NCBI GenBank assembly: GCA_964446495.1
Contig: CAYUOY010000002.1
Span: 1-64,000, forward strand
Length of the DNA stretch: 64,000 nt
Direction: 5' to 3'
Source of the DNA: JAADHU01 sp964446495
GTDB lineage: Bacteria; Pseudomonadota; Gammaproteobacteria; Steroidobacterales; Woeseiaceae
Shown one piece after another: positions 24,036 to 32,576 of the stretch. The stretch's first letter is position 1. Every line of letters begins with the position of its first letter. A program made the position numbers and the translations under genes. The notes beneath the pieces were generated by a model. That model saw only the letters and a list, made by a program, of their open reading frames with translations, had not been told where the DNA came from and did not search any database.

Positions 24036-26116
24036 GTCACGCGATGGACTTTCTGGTCGAGATCGGCACAGAAGAATTGCCGCCGAAAGCGCTCAAGGGG
24101 CTAATGGCCGCTTTTGGCACCGGCCTCGAACAACAACTTCGAGAACAGCGGCTGGCGTTCGAGTCGGTACAGGCTTATGCGAGCCCGCGGCGGCTTGCCG
24201 TAATCGTGACGGCGCTGGCCGGGGCGCAGGCAGATCGCGAGATTGAGAGTAAGGGGCCGCCGGTTTCCATTGCGTTTGATGACGCTGGCGAGCCGACCCC
24301 CGCCGCGCTGGCGTTCGCGAAAAAATGTGGGGTCGCTCTGAACGACCTCGGACGCAGCAAAACGGAGAAAGGCGAGTGGCTGTCGTATAGCGCCGTGGAA
24401 AAAGGCGCTAGCGCCGGGGCCTTGTTACCCGCCTGCGTCAATGCCGCGCTCGAGGCTCTGCCGATTCCCCGGCGCATGCGTTGGGGAAGCTCCGAGGTGG
24501 CCTTTGTACGACCGGTGCATTGGGTGATCATGTTGCATGGCGATCGTATCGTGCCCGGCAGGATTCTCGGTATCGATGCCGGGAACCAAACCCGGGGACA
24601 TCGCTTTATGGCGCCCGGTTGGTTGCTTGTCCGCGAGCCTGGAGCCTACCTGGGCGTGCTGGAGCAGGAGGGTTTTGTGCTTGCAGATTTTGCAGCACGA
24701 CTGGCAAGAATACGTAACGGCGTCGAGGTCGCCGCGGCTGAGTGCGGCGGTGTGGCGGTGGGTTCGGAGGCGCTTTATGAAGAGGTGGCGGCGCTTAACG
24801 AATGGCCGGTTGCGCTTACCGGCCATTTTGATGCAGCATTTCTTGAATTGCCAGCCGAAGTGATCAGTGCAACGCTAACCGGTCACCAGCGGTATTTTTC
24901 GATTCTTTCAGACAGCGGGCAGTTGCTGCCGGCCTTTATTACGGTCGCGAACCTGGAGAGCGAAGACCCCGAGCAGGTCAAGCGCGGCAACGAACGGGTT
25001 ATTCAGCCGCGGCTGGCAGACGCGGCGTTTTTCTGGGATGAGGATCACAAGCTGCCGCTGGAGGCCTGGCAGGCGCCCCTGAAAAACATTGTTTATCAAA
25101 AAGGTCTGGGTAGTTTGCACGATAAGAGCGACCGTGTTGCGACGCTGGCGGCTGCCATCGCGGCGGAGCTGGATGCTGATACCGAGGTGGTTTCCCGAGC
25201 GGCCAACCTGGCCAAGTGCGACCTTGTTTCTTCCATGGTCTCTGAGTTTCCGGAGCTGCAGGGAACGATGGGGCGCTATTACGCGCAATCCAGCGGCGAA
25301 ACTGATGCCGTGGCGCTCGCCATCGGCGAACAATATTTGCCGCGCTTTGCCGGCGATGCGGTTCCGGCGACAGCAGCGGGTTGTTGTGTTGCCCTTGCGG
25401 ACAAGCTGGACACTTTGTGCGGTATTTTTGCGCTGGGGAAAAAGCCTTCCGGTAGCCGTGATCCGTTCGGGTTGCGGCGCAACGGGCTGGGCGTGGTTCG
25501 CATTATTTTGGAGTGCGGTCTGGAGCTTGATCTGATCGGGTTAATTGCGCGCGCCGTTAGTTTGCAGCCGCTGGATGGCGGCGGAGATACCGCTCTCGAG
25601 GTCTATGATTTCATCATTGATCGAATGCGTGCCTACAGCCGTGAGCGGGAAGGCATCTCTGTCGAAGTGTTTGATTCCGTGTTGGCGCAAAGACCGGCAG
25701 CGCTGCTGGATTTCGGCGCGCGCCTGCGGGCGGTTGCCGCTTTTGTCACGCTTGACTCTGCGCCCAGCCTCGCGGCGGCGAACAAACGTATCGCCAACAT
25801 ACTTCGAAAGGCCGATTTCACCCGGGCGGAGCCAATCGATCACGCTTTGTTTTGCGAGGACGCTGAAACGGCATTATTTGACGCGCTGTCTGCCGCACGC
25901 GAGGAGGTGACGCCGCTCTTGCGGGAACGACAGTTTGACGCGGCATTAACCAGGCTTGCACGCCTGCGAGAACCGGTTGATGCTTTTTTCGATGACGTGA
26001 TGGTGATGGTTGACGACGATGCTTTGCGGCTCAATCGGCTCAACCTGCTGGCCGATTTGCGGGAACAGTTTCTGGAAGTTGCGGACATTTCCCGTTTGTC
26101 GATTGGCAAGGCATAA
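24032..26116 (+). CDS. glyS: Glycine--tRNA ligase beta subunit
   Basis: Beta subunit that binds the tRNA. 694 residues, near the E. coli length (689), starting at GTG 24032 inside the glyQ stop. Recognised segments: FLVEIGTEELPPKAL, the SKGPPVSIAFD block, ATLTGHQRYFSI, QPRLADAAFFWDEDHK, and the C-terminal anticodon-binding part with ANKRIANILRKA and FFDDVMVMVDDD. It is cytoplasmic. gmhB follows after 8 bp. Confidence 0.96.
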   Translation: MSHAMDFLVEIGTEELPPKALKGLMAAFGTGLEQQLREQRLAFESVQAYASPRRLAVIVTALAGAQADREIESKGPPVSIAFDDAGEPTPAALAFAKKCGVALNDLGRSKTEKGEWLSYSAVEKGASAGALLPACVNAALEALPIPRRMRWGSSEVAFVRPVHWVIMLHGDRIVPGRILGIDAGNQTRGHRFMAPGWLLVREPGAYLGVLEQEGFVLADFAARLARIRNGVEVAAAECGGVAVGSEALYEEVAALNEWPVALTGHFDAAFLELPAEVISATLTGHQRYFSILSDSGQLLPAFITVANLESEDPEQVKRGNERVIQPRLADAAFFWDEDHKLPLEAWQAPLKNIVYQKGLGSLHDKSDRVATLAAAIAAELDADTEVVSRAANLAKCDLVSSMVSEFPELQGTMGRYYAQSSGETDAVALAIGEQYLPRFAGDAVPATAAGCCVALADKLDTLCGIFALGKKPSGSRDPFGLRRNGLGVVRIILECGLELDLIGLIARAVSLQPLDGGGDTALEVYDFIIDRMRAYSREREGISVEVFDSVLAQRPAALLDFGARLRAVAAFVTLDSAPSLAAANKRIANILRKADFTRAEPIDHALFCEDAETALFDALSAAREEVTPLLRERQFDAALTRLARLREPVDAFFDDVMVMVDDDALRLNRLNLLADLREQFLEVADISRLSIGKA

Positions 26117-26124
26117 GCACTCTT

Positions 26125-26676
26125 ATGGCGACCCGACTGGTGGTCCTTGATCGCGATGGTGTCATAAATTTTGATTCGGAGTCATTCATTCGCACTCCGG
26201 ACGACTGGCGCGCTATTCCCGGTAGCCTCGAGGGGATTGCATTGTTATCGCGGCATGGGTTCACGGTCGCGGTTGCCAGCAATCAATCGGGCCTGGCGCG
26301 GGGTTATTTCGATCGGTCAGCATTGGATGCGATTCATTCCAAGATGAGGGCGGCGGTCAAAGCCGTCGGCGGGGCCATCGGGGAAATCGTTTTCTGCCCG
26401 CATGGGCCGGACGAAAACTGTGCGTGTCGCAAACCTGCTCCCGGTTTGTTGCAGCAGCTGGGCGAGCATTACGGTCTCGCGATGGTGGGCGTTCCCTTTG
26501 TCGGTGATGCAGAACGTGACCTCGAAGCCGCGCGGGCGATTGGGGCTCGACCTATTCTCGTTCGAACCGGCAAGGGTGCCGCCACAGAAAAGCGCGCTCT
26601 GTTGAACGGGCCTGACGTCGAGGTGTATGACAGTCTTCTGCAGGCCGCGCAAATGTTAGTGAGCGAAAATGTTTGA
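26125..26676 (+). CDS. gmhB: D-glycero-beta-D-manno-heptose 1,7-bisphosphate 7-phosphatase
   Basis: HAD-family phosphatase in the ADP-heptose pathway for lipopolysaccharide core. The 183-residue product has motif I VVLDRDGVINFDSE, motif II ASNQSGLARGYF, a zinc-binding loop (CPHGPDENCACRKPAPG) and motif IV VGDAERDLEAARAIG. It lies in the conserved glyQ-glyS-gmhB-plsC order. A related histidinol-phosphatase role is less likely given the zinc loop and context. Confidence 0.92.
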   Translation: MATRLVVLDRDGVINFDSESFIRTPDDWRAIPGSLEGIALLSRHGFTVAVASNQSGLARGYFDRSALDAIHSKMRAAVKAVGGAIGEIVFCPHGPDENCACRKPAPGLLQQLGEHYGLAMVGVPFVGDAERDLEAARAIGARPILVRTGKGAATEKRALLNGPDVEVYDSLLQAAQMLVSENV

Positions 26677-26688
26677 GATGGGTGCGCC

Positions 26689-27417
26689 ATGATGATTTGG
26701 GTCCGGTCACTGGTTTTCCAAACGTATTTTTTTAGCTCCATTACCATTTCGGCGTTGGTCATTGGGGTGTGTGCGCCGCTACCGTATCGGTTTCGTTTTG
26801 GGCTGGCCCGTATTTGGGGGCGGAGCATGCTGGTCGCCGGTCGCTGGCTTTGCGGTCTCGACTATGTGATCGAGGGGCGGGAGAATATTCCGGAGGGCCC
26901 GTGTGTTTTTCTGATCAAACACACCACTGTTTTTGAGACTTATGCCCAGCTGGCGGTTTTACCGGCGCAGGCGTTGGTGTTAAAGCGGGAGTTGTTATGG
27001 ATTCCTTTTTTTGGCTGGGGTCTCGCGGCCATGCGGCCCATTGCGATCAACCGGCGTTCTGGAAGAAACGCGATTACCCAGGTCATTCAGACCGGGAAGG
27101 AACGGCTTGCTCAGGGTGTTTGTGTGTCAGTTTTTCCGGAGGGTACACGGGTCGGCCCGGGAGAAACCAAGCGTTACGGTGTGAGTGGTGCAGCGTTGGC
27201 GCTGGCGGCGGAGGTTAATATCGTGCCTATTGCGCACAATGCCGGGGACTTTTGGCCGCGGCGCGAGTTGCGGAAACGACCCGGCCTGATTCGCTTCTGC
27301 ATCGGACCGCCCATAAGTCCAGTGGGGCGCAAACCCAAAGAAACCAATTTGCTCGTGCAGGAATGGGTTGAATCAAAAATGCGCGAGATTAGTTCTGGCT
27401 ACCAGGTTCGCGAATGA
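26689..27417 (+). CDS. plsC: 1-acyl-sn-glycerol-3-phosphate acyltransferase
   Basis: Membrane-bound acyltransferase that makes phosphatidic acid. 242 residues with an N-terminal hydrophobic anchor. The catalytic block is KHTTVFET, an HX4E form of the usual HX4D found in a branch of this family; FPEGTR (substrate-binding) and the RPIAINR segment are intact. It follows gmhB by 12 bp, as in many gammaproteobacteria. Confidence 0.9.
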   Translation: MMIWVRSLVFQTYFFSSITISALVIGVCAPLPYRFRFGLARIWGRSMLVAGRWLCGLDYVIEGRENIPEGPCVFLIKHTTVFETYAQLAVLPAQALVLKRELLWIPFFGWGLAAMRPIAINRRSGRNAITQVIQTGKERLAQGVCVSVFPEGTRVGPGETKRYGVSGAALALAAEVNIVPIAHNAGDFWPRRELRKRPGLIRFCIGPPISPVGRKPKETNLLVQEWVESKMREISSGYQVRE

Positions 27418-27446
27418 TCGTCGTAAGTTGAACGGTTGCGACCAAT

Positions 27447-28190
27447 TTATTCGACATTGAAATCGAAGTATTGGTTTGGATATGGCTCGTTTTCCAGTGT
27501 GTAGTGCCACCACTCTTTGCTGTATGGCTGAAACCCGTTTTGCATCATGACGCTTTTGAGCCGTTCGCGGTTGGTGGTCGCGGTGTCGTTCACCAGCGGC
27601 GAGTCATGGTTTGAGATTTTACCCAACAGGTCCCAGCCGCTGCCCATATCAAGCTCGGCACCCGTGTTGAGGTCCACTAGTGTGAGGTCCAGTGTGCTGC
27701 CGCGTGTGTGGCCGGACTTCGCAGCAATATAGCCGAGTTCAAACAACCGTCCTTTTGGCAAACCCGGGTAGTATTGGCTTTTCGTGAGCGTGTCGGTCGG
27801 ATCGGCGGCCCAGCGTACGAAATGGTCAACCGCCTTTTGTGGCCGATACGCATCAAATATCTTCAGTCCAAGCGCCTGTTTGCGTAACGACTGCTGGACG
27901 CTGGCAAGGGCCTCTCCAGCCTCCGCGGTGATCAGGATGAGCGGCTTGTTGTAGCCGTCAACCGGGACGCCCATAAAATTGTCTGCCGAGTAGTACCGTA
28001 CATCCAGAATGATCTCCGGAATGCTATCGTGGATGTAGACAAAGTTTTGTTTGCCCGGAGGCCCGGTTGGAGGTGTTTTTTCGCAACCGGAGAGAATCAA
28101 GGCAATGGCGATGGCGATTGCATACCCGCTCTTCAGCCACCGCAGCGTGTTTGGATTAACCGTAAATTGAGAGGCTCTGTTTGCCGACAT
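27447..28190 (-). CDS. VanX-like D-alanyl-D-alanine dipeptidase, lipoprotein
   Basis: M15D zinc peptidase that splits D-Ala-D-Ala. 247 residues with a lipoprotein signal ending IALILSGC, so it is probably tethered in the periplasm. Motifs: FDAYRPQKAVDHFVRW, the zinc-binding SGHTRGSTLDLTLVD, and EWWHYTLENEPYP with the catalytic Glu and third His. There is no vanHA nearby, so a role in peptidoglycan turnover (DdpX-like) is more likely than vancomycin resistance. ATG 28190 is chosen; the open frame above it runs into the dispersed repeat at 28204-28239. Confidence 0.88.
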   Translation of the reverse strand: MSANRASQFTVNPNTLRWLKSGYAIAIAIALILSGCEKTPPTGPPGKQNFVYIHDSIPEIILDVRYYSADNFMGVPVDGYNKPLILITAEAGEALASVQQSLRKQALGLKIFDAYRPQKAVDHFVRWAADPTDTLTKSQYYPGLPKGRLFELGYIAAKSGHTRGSTLDLTLVDLNTGAELDMGSGWDLLGKISNHDSPLVNDTATTNRERLKSVMMQNGFQPYSKEWWHYTLENEPYPNQYFDFNVE

Positions 28191-28203
28191 GTTGCGTACG
28201 TTA

Positions 28204-28361
28204 CCGGGTGGTACGATCATTTTCGATGGCCGCCAGGCAATGAGAACCCGAGTCCTTCGAAAACGACGTTGCCAGACCAAACGTCCAAATGTCGGGAAGC
28301 GCGAGAGCAGCGCTTGATTGACAGTGTTGAAAATACCCTCGGCTGTCTGGCAACAGACAGC
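28204..28361 (+). repeat. Dispersed intergenic repeat, copy 3
   Basis: Core at 28204-28239 (26/36 identical to 6985-7020, opposite orientation) and second block at 28324-28361 (28/38 identical to 6904-6941). The spacing between blocks is 84 nt here against 43 nt in copy 2. The second block contains GGCAACAGAC, identical in both. It lies between the VanX-like and TerB-like genes. Confidence 0.55.
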
Positions 28362-28386
28362 CCAACCTGGCGATGCGCCGGTGAGG

Positions 28387-28824
28387 CTATCCCGAGTTCA
28401 GTCCGGCGATTTCTGCCGGGGTCGCCTGCAGTTCCCGAGCGACCATATTGAAAAAGTCGACTTCGAGAGCGCTTACCCTGGTGTCACTCTTGATCACTTC
28501 AGCCAATGCACAGACGACGCTCGCTCGTTGATCAGTGTCGATTTTTTTGCGCACGCTGGCCAGATATTTTCCAAACGGTGCTTCTTCGAAAAGCGCGGGC
28601 CGCGATGCCAGTCTTATATCGGTTTCCGATACGTCCTCTCCCGTGATCCGCTTCATGAGCCCCTGCACGGTGGTGAGCTCTACCGGATCAATATTTGCAT
28701 CGGAGCTGCTCGCACGAGCCAGCGTCATAAGCAGCACTTCCTGGTAGAGGTCGTCTTTGGCGTTTTCGTCCAGCTCTTTTTCTCGGAAGATGTTCAGTAC
28801 ATTGGCAAGGTCGGCAATAGCCAT
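28387..28824 (-). CDS. TerB-family protein
   Basis: 145-residue, mostly helical, acidic cytoplasmic protein with the TerB-like arrangement: LLMTLARASSSDANIDPVE near residue 31 (conserved acidic metal-binding helix), MKRITGEDVSE, and VCALAEVIKSDTRVSALE (second acidic helix). The family is named for tellurite resistance and is also common as a stand-alone protein of unknown role. No other ter genes are nearby. It lies downstream of gyrB on the same strand. Confidence 0.75.
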   Translation of the reverse strand: MAIADLANVLNIFREKELDENAKDDLYQEVLLMTLARASSSDANIDPVELTTVQGLMKRITGEDVSETDIRLASRPALFEEAPFGKYLASVRKKIDTDQRASVVCALAEVIKSDTRVSALEVDFFNMVARELQATPAEIAGLNSG

Positions 28825-28930
28825 ATCAGGGCCTCTCTCTTTGAATTTATTGTAGTGGTAGTACGGGCTTACGGCAGGCTAGGGAGTATACACAATCCGT
28901 TTCTCCGATCACATATGTCGCTGTGGTGAC

Positions 28931-31369
28931 TCAGATATCCAGATTCTCCACTGTCAACGCATGTTTTTCGATGAATTGGCGCCGTGGTTCCACGTGATCC
29001 CCCATCAGGGTGGTGAATATTTCATCGGTTTTGACGGCATCCTCGATGGTTACCTGGAGCAACCGCCGTGTTTCCGGATTGACCGTTGTGTCCCATAGCT
29101 GCTCCGGATTCATTTCGCCAAGTCCTTTATAGCGCTGGATGGACTGGCCTTTTCTCGCCTCTAGCATCAACCACTCGATCGCTCCGGAAAAGGTCTCTAC
29201 AGGCACCTTCTTTTCACCGCGTTCAACATAGGCACCCTCACTGAGGAGGTCGCGGATTTTGCCGGCCAACGCCATAATGTGGCGATACTCGTTCGAGTCG
29301 AAAAATTCTCGTGGCAGGTAACGCGTGGTGGTGATGCCGTGTTGCACCTTTTGAATCGCAATGCGGACGCCCTCTCCGTCCGGATCACCTCGCTCCAGTT
29401 CGGCCGAATAGCTCCCTGTTTGGCTGTTGCTGGCGCGATTGCCGCTTGCCTTCGGCAGCGCTTCAGACAGGGCCTCCGTCCAGCGCTGCAAGGCTTCGAG
29501 ATCTTCGTTGGTTGCCGCGTCGACTTCCGCCAGTGTGATGATGGTCCGCAAAACAATTTCGTCATAGCGATTAGCCAGGCGCATCAATATGGCTTCCGCC
29601 GCGATGTGTTCTTTGGCCAGCGCCTCGAGTGCCAGGCCCGAGATGGGTGGGACATCGGCGTTAACGTGCAAGCCGGCTCCCTCGAGGGCCAGGTGTAGCA
29701 GGTGAGCGTTCAGTTCGGCGTCATCCTTAACGTAGATTTCCTGCTTGCCTTTTTTCACCTTGTACAGCGGCGGCTGGGCGATATAAATATGGCCACGCTC
29801 GATGAGCTCAGGCATTTGACGATAGAAAAACGTCAGCAATAAGGTTCGAATGTGCGAGCCGTCGACATCCGCGTCCGTCATTATAATTATGTGGTGGTAA
29901 CGCAGTTTGTCGGCGTCAAAATCTGCGCGACCAATACCACATCCCAGCGCCGTGATCAGGGTGCCAACTTCGGCGGATGACAGCATCTTGTCGAAGCGCG
30001 CTTTTTCAACGTTCAGAATTTTGCCCTTTAAGGGAAGAATAGCTTGTGTGCGTCTGTCGCGTCCCTGCTTCGCGGAGCCGCCGGCGGAATCGCCCTCCAC
30101 CAGGAAAATTTCGGACAGCGCCGGGTCTTTTTCCTGGCAGTCTGCAAGCTTTCCCGGCAAGCCGGCGATATCAAGGGCGCCCTTGCGGCGTGTCATTTCG
30201 CGGGCTTTGCGGGCCGCCTCACGGGCTCGTGCCGCATCAACAATTTTGCCGACAATGGCTTTCGCTTCTTGCGGCCGTTCAAGCAAAAAGTCTTCCAGGC
30301 GCTCGCCGACGGTCGATTCGACAATGCCTTTGATTTCAGATGAAACTAATTTTTCTTTGGTTTGGGAGGAAAACTTGGGGTCCGGCACTTTGACGGAAAG
30401 CACCGCCGTCATGCCCTCTCGAGCGTCGTCTCCGGTGGGGGTAAAGCGGTCCTTGCGGCCGGTAAGCTGTTTTTCAATGTAGTTGTTCAGCGTGCGGGTC
30501 AGCGCGCTGCGAAAGCCCGCCAGGTGTGTACCGCCGTCGCGTTGCGGAATGTTGTTGGTATAACAGAACATGTTCTCCTGGTAACCATCGTTCCATTGCG
30601 CAGCAACTTCGACCACGACGTCATCCTTTTCCGCTTGGAAATGAAACACGGAGCCATGAATCGGCGTCTTGTTGCGATTAAGGTGTTTCACGAAAGCCAT
30701 GATGCCGCCGTCGTACTCAAATACATCGTGCTTTTCATCCCGATCGTCGATCAGCTCGATCCGAACGCCGGAATTAAGGAATGAGAGCTCTCGCAGCCGC
30801 CCCGCCAGAATGTCGTAGTGAAAGTGAATATTGGTGAAAGTGTCTTTGCTGGGCTTGAAACGCAGCGTCGTGCCCGTCTTGTCGGAATCACCAACGATCG
30901 CCAGCGGCTCTACCGGCTCACCATGACGATACTCCTGTTGATAAATCTTGCCGCCACGGCGGATCGTCAGCGTCAGCGCTTCTGACAAAGCGTTCACCAC
31001 CGACACACCGACCCCGTGCAGCCCACCCGACACCTTGTACGCGTTGTCGTCAAACTTACCGCCAGCATGCAACACCGTCATGATGACTTCGGCCGCTGAA
31101 CGCCCCTCTTCGGGGTGAATATCCACCGGTACGCCGCGGCCGTCATCGGTTATGGTGACGGACTCGTCAGCGTGGATGGTCACAGTAACAACGTCACAAT
31201 GTCCTGCCAGGGCTTCGTCGATGGAGTTATCGACAACCTCAAAAACCATGTGGTGTAAACCGGTGCCGTCGTCGGTATCGCCGATGTACATTCCGGGGCG
31301 TTTTCGAACCGCCTCGAGGCCTTTTAACACCTTGATATTGCTGGAGGTATATTCGATATTGTCGGTCAT
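28931..31369 (-). CDS. gyrB: DNA gyrase subunit B
   Basis: ATPase subunit of DNA gyrase. 812 residues. GHKL ATPase: VVDNSIDEALAGHCD, DDGRGVPVDIHPEEG, GGLHGVGVSVVNALS. TOPRIM domain: VEGDSAGGSAKQGRD, MTDADVDGSHIRTLLL. C-terminal: RYKGLGEMNPEQLWDTT. It includes the roughly 170-residue insert typical of Gram-negative GyrB. It is in the dnaA-dnaN-recF-gyrB block, 128 bp after recF. Confidence 0.98.
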   Translation of the reverse strand: MTDNIEYTSSNIKVLKGLEAVRKRPGMYIGDTDDGTGLHHMVFEVVDNSIDEALAGHCDVVTVTIHADESVTITDDGRGVPVDIHPEEGRSAAEVIMTVLHAGGKFDDNAYKVSGGLHGVGVSVVNALSEALTLTIRRGGKIYQQEYRHGEPVEPLAIVGDSDKTGTTLRFKPSKDTFTNIHFHYDILAGRLRELSFLNSGVRIELIDDRDEKHDVFEYDGGIMAFVKHLNRNKTPIHGSVFHFQAEKDDVVVEVAAQWNDGYQENMFCYTNNIPQRDGGTHLAGFRSALTRTLNNYIEKQLTGRKDRFTPTGDDAREGMTAVLSVKVPDPKFSSQTKEKLVSSEIKGIVESTVGERLEDFLLERPQEAKAIVGKIVDAARAREAARKAREMTRRKGALDIAGLPGKLADCQEKDPALSEIFLVEGDSAGGSAKQGRDRRTQAILPLKGKILNVEKARFDKMLSSAEVGTLITALGCGIGRADFDADKLRYHHIIIMTDADVDGSHIRTLLLTFFYRQMPELIERGHIYIAQPPLYKVKKGKQEIYVKDDAELNAHLLHLALEGAGLHVNADVPPISGLALEALAKEHIAAEAILMRLANRYDEIVLRTIITLAEVDAATNEDLEALQRWTEALSEALPKASGNRASNSQTGSYSAELERGDPDGEGVRIAIQKVQHGITTTRYLPREFFDSNEYRHIMALAGKIRDLLSEGAYVERGEKKVPVETFSGAIEWLMLEARKGQSIQRYKGLGEMNPEQLWDTTVNPETRRLLQVTIEDAVKTDEIFTTLMGDHVEPRRQFIEKHALTVENLDI

Positions 31370-31497
31370 TCGGGGTCCTCAGGAGTGAACCGACGAATTG
31401 TACCACGCAGCCGCAAATAAAGGGCCCTGAATGCAGCGCGCCAGGTGGTTTAATGCGTGCCTGTCGCCCGCGGGTAAAAGGCCCGCTAGTGAACGCT

Positions 31498-32565
31498 TCA
31501 GGGGGCTATTTTTAGCGCGCCCCGTTCCACGTGGAACATCGCCGGTGTGTCAGGGAACAGTCGGGCCTCCGGCTCCAGCGCCGTAGCGATCACCTGACAA
31601 TCAAGCCCCACCACCTGCTCCATCAGCCGCCCAAGCGACTTTGCGTCCAGCTCGGCAGAAGGGTCGTCAAGCAATAACAGCAAAGGCTGCTCCAGGGCCG
31701 CCTGAGCCACTCGCGTGGCCGCAAGAACCATCCCACAGGCCAGTAGTTTCTGCTGGCCGCGAGATACCAGACGTCGCGCCTGGCGTTCATCGTAACTCAA
31801 CAGAAGGTCTGCTCTGTGGGGCCCGCTCTGTGTGCTGCCCATTTGTCGGTCCCGATCCCGGCCCGATTCGAGCACCGCGCCGAGCGAGCTTTCCAGGGAC
31901 CAGCCGCGCCGGTACTCAAAATTCACTTTGCTACCCAACAGCTCTGACGCCACCTGTCGAAGGTCCGGCAGCGCCTGTCCGAATACCCGCGCCCGGGCCT
32001 CGTCAACGCGCGCCCCAAGCTCCGCCAGTTCACCATCCCAGACATCCAGCTCTACCGCGGGCGCCCCGCTCCTGAGCGCCGCATTGCGCTGTTTGAGCGC
32101 CCGCCTAAAGCGCCGCCATACCGATACGTAGCTCCGTTCCACGTGGAACACCATCCAATCCAGGTAGCGTCGCCGCTCGTCCGGCCCACCCGCCACCAGC
32201 CGATGAATCTCCGGGTCGATGATTTGTAACGGCAAGACCCTCGCGAGATCCGCTGCACCCCCACCACTCTGGCCATCCACCCGCATCTCCAGGCCGTCCG
32301 GGCCATTTTTGACCCCCAGCTTGTGGCGGACCTTACCAATCTCCACCCTCGCGAAGAGCACAAAATCGGCACTGCCATGGCGAATGAGCTTTTGAGTGGA
32401 AGCGCCACGGAAGGATTTCCCACGGCCCAGATAGGCTATCGCCTCCAGCAAGCTCGTCTTGCCAGACGCATTGTCGCCATAGATCAGATTGAACCTCGCA
32501 CTCGGCTCCAGTTCCGCGCCCGCCAAACAGCGAAAATCAGTCGCCTTGAACTCTAGCAATGGCAA
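31498..32565 (-). CDS. recF: DNA replication and repair protein RecF
   Basis: SMC-like ATPase that loads RecA at gaps. 355 residues with Walker A GDNASGKTSLLEAI at about residue 30, the ABC-type signature SRGQQKLLACGM and Walker B LLLLLDDPSAELD. It starts 11 bp after the dnaN stop. Two parS-like palindromes lie inside the gene; in each case the DNA encodes FHVER. Confidence 0.97.
   Translation of the reverse strand: MPLLEFKATDFRCLAGAELEPSARFNLIYGDNASGKTSLLEAIAYLGRGKSFRGASTQKLIRHGSADFVLFARVEIGKVRHKLGVKNGPDGLEMRVDGQSGGGAADLARVLPLQIIDPEIHRLVAGGPDERRRYLDWMVFHVERSYVSVWRRFRRALKQRNAALRSGAPAVELDVWDGELAELGARVDEARARVFGQALPDLRQVASELLGSKVNFEYRRGWSLESSLGAVLESGRDRDRQMGSTQSGPHRADLLLSYDERQARRLVSRGQQKLLACGMVLAATRVAQAALEQPLLLLLDDPSAELDAKSLGRLMEQVVGLDCQVIATALEPEARLFPDTPAMFHVERGALKIAP
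31523..31538. promoter_or_regulatory. parS site 1 (ParB binding), inside the recF 3' end
   Basis: CGTTCCACGTGGAACA contains the perfect 14-bp palindrome GTTCCACGTGGAAC, the form of parS known from Pseudomonas. It lies about 31 kb from the parAB genes in this window and close to the origin. Confidence 0.8.
32135..32150. promoter_or_regulatory. parS site 2 (ParB binding), in recF
   Basis: Identical 16-mer to site 1 (CGTTCCACGTGGAACA), 612 bp away. Two identical perfect palindromes near oriC support a real ParB-binding locus rather than chance. Confidence 0.8.
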
Positions 32566-32576
32566 ACCGGGCTAAA

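Noticed and set aside
27447..28190. Vancomycin resistance (VanX)
   Set aside because: The dipeptidase is VanX-like, but there is no VanH, VanA or VanRS gene nearby and the organism is Gram-negative, so cell-wall turnover is more likely.
28987..29000. Third parS-like site in gyrB (GTTCCACGTGATCC)
   Set aside because: Only the left half matches; the right half has several mismatches, and the bases encode the conserved GyrB segment DHVEPRR, which explains the similarity.
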